Assembly (NCBI GenBank): GCA_965218865.1
Contig: CBDCME010000067.1
Coordinates: 22,223 to 86,222, forward strand
Length of the DNA stretch: 64,000 nt
Origin: CBDCME01 sp965218865
GTDB taxonomy: Bacteria > Pseudomonadota > Alphaproteobacteria > JAAXGF01
Reading direction: 5' to 3'
Positions within the stretch are counted from its first letter, which is position 1, and each line of letters opens with the position of its first letter. The notes under the pieces are model-generated. The model was not told the origin of the DNA. It searched no databases and was given only the letters and a program-made list of their open reading frames with translations. Made by a program: the position numbers and the translations under genes. Below are positions 8,802-16,764 of this stretch, piece by piece.

Positions 8802-9437
8802 CACGCGATCATTTAGCCAAATTAACAGGCTGCTATGAATTGGATTCAGGACGCTTTATGCCGCGGTGGTGCTCGATATCCTGCGGGGGCCGGGCCTGGT
8901 GTTCGCGCCGGATCGATTCCGGGTCAGCTTCAGCCGAGTCGCGTCCGCCAATGCACCACCGGCCTATCGCCAATTCGTGGATCGAAGCATCCTTTCCCGG
9001 TCGGGTCCACATGCAGCCACGAGAGCAACGGAATTCAGGGACTGCGAATCCCGTCGCCCGCCGATAGCAACTCAATGACACCTCAAATGAATTTTGGAAT
9101 TTGCAATTACCAAAAACATATGGTCGCGAACGCTTGAACCGCCCCCAACGAGGTCCTGTGCGTGACCTGCCCCCATTTAGTGGTCCACCGCTTATGAGAC
9201 ACAGCAAGGGTCTGAAGCTTCCGAAGCCGCCACCTCGCGTAATCGCGAGTTTGATGCGGTTTTGGTCTCTATGCAAAAGCAACTGTGAATTTTCGCCGCC
9301 GCAGCAACACCCGATTGGCGAAGGTTCGAAACCCAATCGCTGTGCAATCGCGAATAGCGAGAGAAGGTTTCGATCCCAGTTTCGTTCCCACCGCCAAATC
9401 AATGACTTAGAGTGATTTTCACACACATTGATGGACA
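8802..9437. other. no recognisable gene
   Basis: Lower coding bias than the surroundings. It contains short palindromic stretches such as GGTTCGAAACC near 9330, which does not fold into a tRNA arm. Position beside the integrase remnant suggests the edge of a former integrated element; no attachment repeat could be fixed. Confidence 0.4.
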
Positions 9438-9466
9438 ACAAAAAGGGGCCGAAATGGCCCCCTTGC
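9438..9466 (-). terminator. intrinsic terminator of the integrase remnant
   Basis: On the minus strand a GGGGCC stem with an ATTTC loop pairs with GGCCCC and is followed by TTTTTGTTG. It lies about 20 bases past the integrase stop. Confidence 0.65.
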
Positions 9467-9487
9467 TAACGATTTGCTAACAAGAAT

Positions 9488-9802
9488 CTAATCTGGGGTA
9501 CTCAAGATGTTCCCGAACACGAGGTCTATTTGCCGCGCGGCCTCCTCCTGCATGCCCGGTAAAACATGGCTATAAATATCGAGGGTAGTTCCCACTTTCG
9601 CGTGGCCGAGCCGTTCGCTCACGACTTTTGGGTGAACGCCTTGCTTCAACAGCAAAGTTGCGTGCGAGTGCCGCAGACTGTGAAATGAAATGTGTGGGAG
9701 ACCAGCACGACGAACCGATGCGGCAAACTCACTGGTAAAGGGATCCGGAGGCCATGGATTTCCGTCCGGGCGGGGAAAGACAAGGTCGTTGTTGGTATAC
9801 AC
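9488..9802 (-). pseudogene. tyrosine recombinase (phage-type integrase), C-terminal fragment
   Basis: Holds the catalytic end of an XerC/phage integrase: LPHISFHSLRHSHATLLLKQ gives the R-H pair, HPKVVSERLGHAKVGTTLDI gives the second His, and the nucleophile Tyr is in IYSHV. The first catalytic Arg and the core-binding domain are absent. The apparent GTG start lies inside the family's YTNNDLVFPRPDG block, so the gene is 5'-truncated. Upstream on the other strand lies a NACHT-type fragment, suggesting a deletion fused two parts of an island. Confidence 0.85.
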
Positions 9803-9829
9803 ATTCCCCAGGCCGGCCGCGAGATTGGA

Positions 9830-10316
9830 AAGGGGATAGGAGGTGCCAACTTGGCACCAGCTATCAAAGAAGGCAACCTAAAACCGCCTTTGGACCCGAA
9901 AGAGGATCTTGGAGATTGGCTCATTAAGCGAATCGAAGAGGAAGTGAAGCGCTTTAAAGGGTACGACATGGCTGGTTGTTTAGACAGCTTCATGGACGAT
10001 CGCGGCCTACTGGTGATGTTCGACGGGGCAGACGAGATTGCCGCCGAGCACTACGACGCCATGCAGTCAGCGCTCAACAATGTCAGCGAACGATTGGCGG
10101 CTAAATCTGGCAACAATATTGTAATCCTCACAATGCGGTCGCAGTTTCATGTGCAGGTCCGGCACAACTTCGCTCAACAATACCCAACTGTCCTTCACGT
10201 CAAAGCTTTCAGACCAAGCGACATTTTTTCGCTGTTGAACAAATGGCCATTCCACGCGAACACCGCGGAGCACGCAGCGCGGATATATGCTGATCTCTCC
10301 GATCGGCCGAGCCTAG
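9830..10316 (+). pseudogene. NACHT-type NTPase fragment
   Basis: The frame encodes DRGLLVMFDGADEI (Walker B-like, hydrophobics then D-G-x-D-E), then GNNIVILTMRSQFHVQ, a sensor-like strand and arginine, and a helical continuation to SDRPSL. This order is that of NACHT/STAND NTPases. The Walker A loop and effector domain upstream and the repeat domain downstream are missing: the left end meets the integrase fragment and the right end stops just before IS630 copy A. Many such NTPases in bacteria are anti-phage sensors, so a lost defence gene is plausible, but that is inference. Confidence 0.55.
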
Positions 10317-10374
10317 GGGTGTGCCCAACTAGGACTTTAGCCGCGCCGGACACCGCGCCCGATTCGACGGCTTA

Positions 10375-11542
10375 TACCAACCGCCCCAGAGTTTGACTCG
10401 CGCAAAGGTTTACACGCCAGGTTTTGTGTGATTCAAGGTTGTTGGCAACAAGGGAGTGTGTTCAATGCCAACGATTCCTTTGCGAAACGACTTTGATGCT
10501 GAAAGAGTCCGTGTTCTTGCGGCACGGAGCGATGATGGGAACCAGGCGCGACGGCTTTTGTCGATGGCGGCCATCTACGATGGGATGGATCGAGCGTGCG
10601 CGGCGGGTATTGGCGGCATGGATCGGCAGACGTTGCGGGACTGGGTTCACCGGTTCAACGCGGGAGGTCCGGCCGGTCTGATCGACCGCAAGCCGAACGG
10701 GGCGTTGCGTCGGTTGACGCCGTCGCAAATGGCGGCGCTTTCGCGGGCTATCGAGGCCGGTCCCGATCCCGAACGGGATGGGGTCGTGCGCTGGCGCTGC
10801 ATCGATCTCAAGCAACTGATCCGAACGCGCTTCGGCGTGGACTATCACGAGCGGAGCGTCGGCAAGCTGCTGGCCGCGCTCGGGTTCTCGCATATTTCCG
10901 CGCGCCCGCGCCACGTCGGCCAGGATGCGCGGGCACAGGAGGAATTTAAAAAAAAGTTTTCCCGAACACTTGGCGAAAATTGTAGCGGCACAGCCACCGG
11001 ACACGCCCATAGAGGTTTGGTTTCAAGATGAAATGCGCGTCGGCCAGAAGAACAGCCTGGTGCGCCAGTGGGCCCCAAAGGGATCGCGCCCGCGCCAGGT
11101 CAAGGACCTACGGACCTCTTCGGCGTATCTCTTCGGCGCCATCTGCCCCGAGCGCGGTGAGGGCGCGGCGCTGGTCATGCCGCGCGCCAATACTGAAGCC
11201 ATGGACCTGCATCTCGAGGAAATCAGCCGGGCCGTTGCCCCAAACGCCCATGCCGTCGTGCTGCTCGACCAAGCCGCATGGCACACCACTGCCAAACTCG
11301 GCATCCCGGAGAACATCTCCCTCGTGCCTTTGCCACCCAAGTCCCCGGAGCTCAATCCCGCCGAAAATGTCTGGCAATACCTCCGCCAGAACTGGCTCTC
11401 CAATCGTGTCTTCGACTCCTATGAAGCCATCGTCGAGGCCTCTTGCCAAGCCTGGAACAACCTGACCGACCAACCTTGGAAGATCATGTCCATCGGCCTC
11501 AGAGCGTGGGCTCGCACAAGGCAATGTTAAGGGCGGTTGGTA
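10375..11542 (+). mobile_element. IS630-family element, copy A
   Basis: 1168 bp counting flanking TA dinucleotides; the ends are CCAACCGCCC and GGGCGGTTGG. Five copies occur in the window. This one has eight A residues in the run near 10948, one more than the intact copies. Outside the ends the bases are TTA on the left and TTA on the right. Confidence 0.92.
10465..11530 (+). pseudogene. IS630 transposase, split by an A8 run
   Basis: A DDE transposase read in two frames. The first frame covers the double helix-turn-helix N terminus (AAGIGGMDRQTLRDWVHRFN and LIRTRFGVDYHERSVGKLLA) up to EEFKKK; the second starts upstream of the shift and covers the catalytic part: VWFQDEMRVGQKN, HAVVLLDQAAWHTTAK, and LPPKSPELNPAENVWQYLRQ. 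With seven A residues, as in copies B and D, the frame is a single 354-residue protein. I placed the start at the ATG after an AAGGGAG ribosome site. Slippage on the A run could still give some full-length protein. Confidence 0.9.
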
Positions 11543-11863
11543 TTAGGATGGGCTCCAAATCGTGGAGGTGGGCCGAAATACCGGCGGAAGCCAAAATGAC
11601 GCGTCCCTCCGGCAAGGCAATCGCAAGTTCATCGAAAACCTGTTCCGTCCGGGTCGTGCTGATGAGATCACCAATCGGCAATTCCGCAGCCAAGGGCGGC
11701 AGCAAAAGACCCGGCACGGTTTGAAATACACCAGAGAATATATCTTTCTTCTTATATTTGTATTTGTCCCTCGTTTCAAACAAATCGATCAACCGAGAAA
11801 TCTCGGGAGGAATATACTCTGTGATTTTCGATACGACTTCGGGATTATTATCCTCTGAATTTT

Positions 11864-13325
11864 GGCAATGTCCCGGCTGATGTTGAAAAAGTGAGGTAGG
11901 CGTCATTCGCCTGGAACCGTTAGGCTCTGGGTGTTGAATCCATCAAGGAGAACGACGCCATGACCAAGACTACACGGAACAGCCGCCTTTCGAAACTGTT
12001 GGAGATCCCGCTTCCTCTGTTGCCGCCGGCCTTGCCGGAGGCTTTTGATGATCTGCGCATGAGCGTGGATCGCTTTTGCCTGTTGGCCGGGGTGGAGACC
12101 CTGGGCGAGATGCTGGACGAGGATAGCGAGGTGCTCTGCGGAGCGCGCCACGCCCGCACGGCCGAGCGGCAGGGCCATCGCTGGGGGACAACCCAGAGCG
12201 AGATTGCCTATCACGGGGGCAAGGTGAAGCTGACGCGCCCGCGGGTGCGCGATCTTGCGGGCAAGGAGATGAGCTTGCCGAGCTGGGAGTTGCTCTCGGA
12301 CCCGGCGCTTTTGCAGTCCTGGGCGATGAACATCATGCTGCTTACGGTTTCGACCCGCAAGTACGCGGGCGCCGTGCGCCTGCCCGGCGAGGCCAGCGGC
12401 GACTTGCCGGCACGCGCGGGCGATGCGACCTCGAAGTCCGCGGTCTCGCGGCGCTTCGTGGCCATGACGCGCAAGAAGCTGAAGGCCTTCCTGGCCAGCG
12501 ACCTTTCGGATCTCGATCTCCTGGTCATCCAGATCGACGGGCTGCACGTCGGCGATCACGTGTTGCTGGCAGCTATTGGCATCGACGGCGCGGGCGAGAA
12601 GCATGTTCTAGGCCTGGCCGAAGGTGCCACGGAGAATGCCGCCACGGTGCAGGCGCTGCTCGACAACCTGACCGCCCGCGGCCTCGACCCGGAAGTGCCC
12701 CGGCTCTTCATCGTCGACGGCGCCAAGGCGCTCTCCAAGGCGATCAAGCGGACCTTCGGGCCGGTGGCCGCCCTCCAGCGCTGCCAGGTCCACAAGGGCC
12801 GCAACATCATCGAGCGCCTCGACGAAAGCCTTCATGCCGGCGTCAAGAAGGCGCTCAGGCAAGCCTGGGACCAAGACGATGCCGAGAAAGCCGAACGCCT
12901 CATGAAGAACCTGGCGCGCCGCCTGGAGACCGAGGCCCCCGGCGTTTCGGCTTCCATCCTGGAGGGCCTGGATGAGATCCTCACCGTGATCCGCTTGGGC
13001 CTGCCGCCCAAGCTCAGGCGCTCCTTGGCCTGCACCAACGCCATCGAGAATGCCTTGGGAACGGTCAGGATGGTGCAGCACAATGTCAAGCGCTGGCGCA
13101 ACGCCGAGATGGCCTTGCGCTGGACCGCCGCCGGCCTCCTGGAAGCCCAAAAGACCTCCGTCGCCTCAAGGCCTACCGGCAACTCCCCATCCTCAGAGCT
13201 GCCCTCGAGGATCACGTGAAAAAGGCAAAAGCGAAAAGCGCCATTGAAACCATCAAAGAGGCCGCCTGGCCTCGAAGCCCAACCATGCCTGCCTCGCCTT
13301 TTTCAACAGAGCATGGGACATCGCC
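11864..13325 (+). mobile_element. IS256-family element, copy 1
   Basis: 1462 bp with ~26-bp imperfect inverted repeats: GGCAATGTCCCGGCTGATGT on the left against GGCGATGTCCCATGCTCTGT read in from the right, both followed by TGAAAAAG. It is flanked by CTGAATTTT and CTGAATCTT, a 9-bp target duplication with one mismatch, which fits IS256 (8-9 bp). Confidence 0.92.
11960..13219 (+). CDS. IS256 (Mutator-like) transposase with altered C terminus
   Basis: A 419-residue DDE transposase. The catalytic region includes LLVIQIDGLHVGDHVLLAAI (first Asp), PRLFIVDGAKALSKAIKRTF (second Asp), LQRCQVHKGRNIIERLDESL, and TNAIENALGTVRMVQHNVKR (Glu). After GLLEAQKT a one-base deletion moves the end into another frame; the unshifted frame would give RRLKAYRQLPILRAALEDHV and a lysine-rich tail as in the family. 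The same shift is in copy 2, so both copies derive from an already changed element. Whether the altered tail is tolerated is unknown. Confidence 0.9.
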   Translation: MTKTTRNSRLSKLLEIPLPLLPPALPEAFDDLRMSVDRFCLLAGVETLGEMLDEDSEVLCGARHARTAERQGHRWGTTQSEIAYHGGKVKLTRPRVRDLAGKEMSLPSWELLSDPALLQSWAMNIMLLTVSTRKYAGAVRLPGEASGDLPARAGDATSKSAVSRRFVAMTRKKLKAFLASDLSDLDLLVIQIDGLHVGDHVLLAAIGIDGAGEKHVLGLAEGATENAATVQALLDNLTARGLDPEVPRLFIVDGAKALSKAIKRTFGPVAALQRCQVHKGRNIIERLDESLHAGVKKALRQAWDQDDAEKAERLMKNLARRLETEAPGVSASILEGLDEILTVIRLGLPPKLRRSLACTNAIENALGTVRMVQHNVKRWRNAEMALRWTAAGLLEAQKTSVASRPTGNSPSSELPSRIT

Positions 13326-14177
13326 CTGAATCTTTTGCGATCGCACACAAGTCTACTTTGTCTCGGATGTTCCGTTCGCGGGTCTTCCTGTGGTATGAGA
13401 CGAGTTTGCCGAACCACCGGTCGCTCGCGTCGCGGCAATCTATCGTTTGTAATTTTATTGCCCCCGGCGGCCCGACGAATCGATAAACCACATCATCGGC
13501 GATTTTCTCCTTGGAATTCGTACCTGAATAGCAAATTCCAAGATCGCGAGGATCCGCCGGCTCGACCCACAAATTCTGATAATGCGACCCGCTCTCAAGG
13601 CTCAGTATTCTGGCGCTAAACTCTTTGGATTGTTTCCATTTCTTTACAAGACCCGGCTATGATTTACTATAATCTGTAATCTCGCTCGGTGTCAGTACTG
13701 TGTCGGTATCTCCCTGATCCATGTTGGTTTCTCTTGGGTTTGCGTCGGATCCCCACCCACACAACGCACCGAGAAATTCGTGCTGTCGGACAATATGATT
13801 CCAAAGGGTTGGTACCTCGGGTAGATTCCCGGGCTTCTTATTGTCAACGACGTAATCTTCGTACTCTTCCAGCCCCGTGATGCGAAAATACTGAAAGAGG
13901 GCACGGAAATGGACGAGTCTGTCGTTAAACTGGCGACCGACTTCGTCCAATATCCGGAAATTCCGATGGGCGATATATTCACGCTTATTGCCCAAGAAAA
14001 AGAAATAAAACGCGGCAAATAGGCCGGCGATTAAGGCAATATTAATAAGGGAAACGCCGATCAGGCTTGTCGCCTGCCGCCTGGGCCGAAGGTTCGATTT
14101 GCCGTTCTCTGGCATCTCCCCTCCCTCAAGCTCCGGTTCCCTTTTCTGGAGAACTGTCGGGTTCATTTATTGGCACA

Positions 14178-14205
14178 ATTATAACCCGACTATGCGGAGT
14201 TGCAA
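14178..14205 (-). promoter_or_regulatory. candidate sigma-70 promoter of the broken membrane-protein gene
   Basis: On the minus strand TTGCAA and TATAAT are 16-17 bases apart, ending a dozen bases before the ATG at 14166. The short leader would be nearly leaderless, or the true start may be a later Met. Confidence 0.4.
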
Positions 14206-14293
14206 AATTCCAGGTTGCAACCTATCCCAAATTACGCGAGGCGCCGGCGGATGTTGTTCAACCGATTGAAACGGCGTCGGTTTTTGTATCTAA

Positions 14294-15460
14294 TACCAAC
14301 CGCCCTTAACATTGACTTGTGCGAGCCCACGCTCTGAGGCCGATGGACATGATCTTCCAAGGTCGGTTGGTCAGGTTGTTCCAGGCTTGGCAAGAGGCCT
14401 CGACGATGGCTTCATAGGAGTCGAAGACACGATTGGAGAGCCAGTTCTGGCGGAGGTATTGCCAGACATTTTCGGCGGGATTGAGCTCCGGGGACTTGGG
14501 TGGCAAAGGCACGAGGGAGATGTTCTCCGGGATGCCGAGTTTGGCAGTGGTGTGCCATGCGGCTTGGTCGAGCAGCACGACGGCATGGGCGTTTGGGGCA
14601 ACGGCCCGGCTGATTTCCTCGAGATGCAGGTCCATGGCTTCAGTATTGGCGCGCGGCATGACCAGCGCCGCGCCCTCACCGCGCTCGGGGCAGATGGCGC
14701 CGAAGAGATACGCCGAAGAGGTCCGTAGGTCCTTGACCTGGCGCGGGCGCGATCCCTTTGGGGCCCACTGGCGCACCAGGCTGTTCTTCTGGCCGACGCG
14801 CATTTCATCTTGAAACCAAACCTCGATGGGCGTGTCCGGTGGCTGTGCCGCTACGATTTTCGCCAAGTGTTCGGGAAAACTTTTTTTAAATTCCTCCTGT
14901 GCCCGCGCATCCTGGCCGACGTGGCGCGGGCGCGCGGAAATATGCGAGAACCCGAGCGCGGCCAGCAGCTTGCCGACGCTCCGCTCGTGATAGTCCACGC
15001 CGAAGCGCGTTCGGATCAGTTGCTTGAGATCGATGCAACGCCAGCGCACGACCCCATCCCGTTCGGGATCGGGACCGGCCTCGATAGCCCGCGAAAGCGC
15101 CGCCATTTGCGACGGCGTCAACCGACGCAACGCCCCGTTCGGCTTGCGGTCGATCAGACCGGCCGGACCTCCCGCGTTGAACCGGTGAACCCAGCCCCGC
15201 AACGTCTGCCGATCCATGCCGCCAATACCCGCCGCGCACGCTCGATCCATCCCATCGTAGATGGCCGCCATCGACAAAAGCCGTCGCGCCTGGTTCCCAT
15301 CATCGCTCCGTGCCGCAAGAACACGGACTCTTTCAGCATCAAAGTCGTTTCGCAAAGGAATCGTTGGCATTGAACACACTCCCTTGTTGCCAACAACCTT
15401 GAATCACACAAAACCTAGCGTGTAAACCTTTGCGCGAGTCAAACTCTGGGGCGGTTGGTA
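14294..15460 (-). mobile_element. IS630-family element, copy B (intact)
   Basis: 1167 bp, opposite orientation to copy A, with a seven-A run and an uninterrupted transposase. Outer flanks TAA and TAA. Confidence 0.92.
14306..15370 (-). CDS. IS630 transposase, full length
   Basis: 354 residues from the ATG after the AAGGGAG site. Two helix-turn-helix units occupy about residues 30-150, and the DDE domain follows: Asp in WFQDEMRVGQKNSLVRQW, Asp in VLLDQAAWHTT, Glu in SPELNPAENVWQYLRQNW. Catalytic residues are all present, so this is a likely source of transposase for the other copies. Copy D is equally intact. Confidence 0.93.
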   Translation of the reverse strand: MPTIPLRNDFDAERVRVLAARSDDGNQARRLLSMAAIYDGMDRACAAGIGGMDRQTLRGWVHRFNAGGPAGLIDRKPNGALRRLTPSQMAALSRAIEAGPDPERDGVVRWRCIDLKQLIRTRFGVDYHERSVGKLLAALGFSHISARPRHVGQDARAQEEFKKSFPEHLAKIVAAQPPDTPIEVWFQDEMRVGQKNSLVRQWAPKGSRPRQVKDLRTSSAYLFGAICPERGEGAALVMPRANTEAMDLHLEEISRAVAPNAHAVVLLDQAAWHTTAKLGIPENISLVPLPPKSPELNPAENVWQYLRQNWLSNRVFDSYEAIVEASCQAWNNLTNRPWKIMSIGLRAWARTSQC

Positions 15461-15834
15461 TAAGGCAGATTCTTGTACGGATCTGAAATCGGTAAACTGT
15501 CCCCTTGTTTGAGTTTTATTGGGAGAGTTTTTTGAGTTGGAATTTTAGCTCGGCGTAATCGACGGAAGCGTTGGTGACGCGCCGGTAGATCGAGAGGACT
15601 TGATCGTCGAGGGCGTCGCCGCCGTAATCCATTTCGAGGCTGTTATAGATGTCCTTGTTGTGATTGAACTCGCTTTCCAAGGTGATCATGAAAAGTTCGA
15701 GCACCGGCAGGATTTCCTCGGGAACCGTTTTGGCGTCGTACATTTTTTGGGAATTGTGTAGTAAAATCCGCAAATAACGCTTGACCATTGATTCAAAAGA
15801 ACATATTATTCTCCGCATATAACGGAGACAGAAA

Positions 15835-16764
15835 ATGCCCAAGCCCAAAGGGACTGTGGAAACAATCAGCATAGTTCAACTTCTGCGGAAGTTCCCGGAC
15901 CAGGAAATCTGCACAGCGTGGTTGGAAGAGGTGCGCTGGGCTGGTGAGCCGACTTGTGCTCATTGCGGGGCGAGGGACAAGATCGGCGCTCCTAAGAGCA
16001 AGCCGCACACCTACTGGTGTGGACATTGCCGGAAGCACTTCACCGTAACGACCAACACCATCATGCACTCGACCAAGACGCCGTTGCAAAATTGGGTCGT
16101 GGCGATTTACAGCGTCATGACGGCCCGGAAGGGCGTAAGCGCCATGCAGCTCTCAAAGGAGCTCGGTGTTCAGTATCGGACTGCCTGGTACATGTTGCAC
16201 CGCATCCGGGAGGCTTGCGCGGGCGGCAAATTCCGTCTGGACAACGTTGTCGAAATGGATGAGGCTTATATCGGTGGGCGAGAGACCAGCAAGCACGCGA
16301 GCAAAAAACAGTGTGCGGGGCGAGGACCGGCGGGCAAGGTTCCGGTTATGGGTGCGAGAGAACGAGGCGGAAAGACAGTCGCCAAGCCAGTAGCTAACGC
16401 CGACGGAAAGACTGCAACCGAGTTTGCCAAGGATACCGTCGGCGCTGGAGCCACGATCCATACCGACGATTCAAGGATTTATCAGAGCCTCCCGTATCGT
16501 CGCGAGTCGGTCTGCCACAGCGCGAACGAGTATGTGCGCGACGATGTGCATACTAACAGTATCGAAAGCGTGTGGGCCGTCTTGAAACGCAGTATCCACG
16601 GCACCTGGCACCACGTCTCCGAAAAGCACCTGCACCGCTACATCAACGAAGCGGCCATGCGGCTCAACGATGGCGACGTGAAGATCGATACCATCGACCG
16701 CATGGACGCGCTGATCCAGGCAATCGGCGGCAAGCGCATCCGCTACCGCGACTTGATTGCGTGA
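15835..16764 (+). CDS. IS1595 (ISXO2-like) transposase
   Basis: A 309-residue protein. The N-terminal zinc ribbon has CAHCGARDKIGAPKSKPHTY and WCGHCRKHF, two Cys pairs. The ISXO2-like DDE domain follows: Asp in NVVEMDEAYIGGRE, Asp in GATIHTDDSRIY, and the last acid in HTNSIESVWAVLKRSIHGTW; the tail (HLHRYINEAAMRLN) is typical of this family. It appears complete. Its TGA overlaps the GTG start of the methyltransferase gene, indicating coupled translation. Confidence 0.93.
   Translation: MPKPKGTVETISIVQLLRKFPDQEICTAWLEEVRWAGEPTCAHCGARDKIGAPKSKPHTYWCGHCRKHFTVTTNTIMHSTKTPLQNWVVAIYSVMTARKGVSAMQLSKELGVQYRTAWYMLHRIREACAGGKFRLDNVVEMDEAYIGGRETSKHASKKQCAGRGPAGKVPVMGARERGGKTVAKPVANADGKTATEFAKDTVGAGATIHTDDSRIYQSLPYRRESVCHSANEYVRDDVHTNSIESVWAVLKRSIHGTWHHVSEKHLHRYINEAAMRLNDGDVKIDTIDRMDALIQAIGGKRIRYRDLIA

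Larger units (their letters stand above)
11543..14166 (-). pseudogene. membrane-anchored protein gene broken by a stop, an IS256 and an IS630
   Basis: Starting at 14166 the product has a charged cytoplasmic N terminus, one membrane helix (LIGVSLINIALIAGLFAAFY), and an external region containing RQFNDRLVHFRALFQYFRIT. A TAG at 13657-13659 interrupts it after ITDYSKS, but the same frame continues (PGLVKKWKQSKEFSARILSL) to KDS, where the IS256 copy begins at 13325. Past that element the frame resumes exactly as EDNNPEVVSKITEYIPPEIS and runs to LHDLEPI at IS630 copy A. The gene's 3' end is not found beyond. No known domain was recognised; it resembles a single-pass sensor or anchor protein. Confidence 0.7.

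Noticed and set aside
9318..9345. GGTTCGAAACCC resembling a tRNA T-arm near the integrase
   Set aside because: The stem does not pair as a 5-bp T-arm, and no acceptor, D or anticodon arms are present.
10462..11010. Long minus-strand ORFs (up to ~200 codons) antisense to every IS630 copy
   Set aside because: They are shadows of the GC-rich transposase gene, start and stop at arbitrary points, and have Arg/Pro-rich, low-complexity translations.
15793..16089. Minus-strand ORF at the left end of the IS1595 element, reading MVKRYLRILLHN from 15788
   Set aside because: The start lies in the element's inverted repeat; only the part below 15748 belongs to the interrupted secreted-protein gene.
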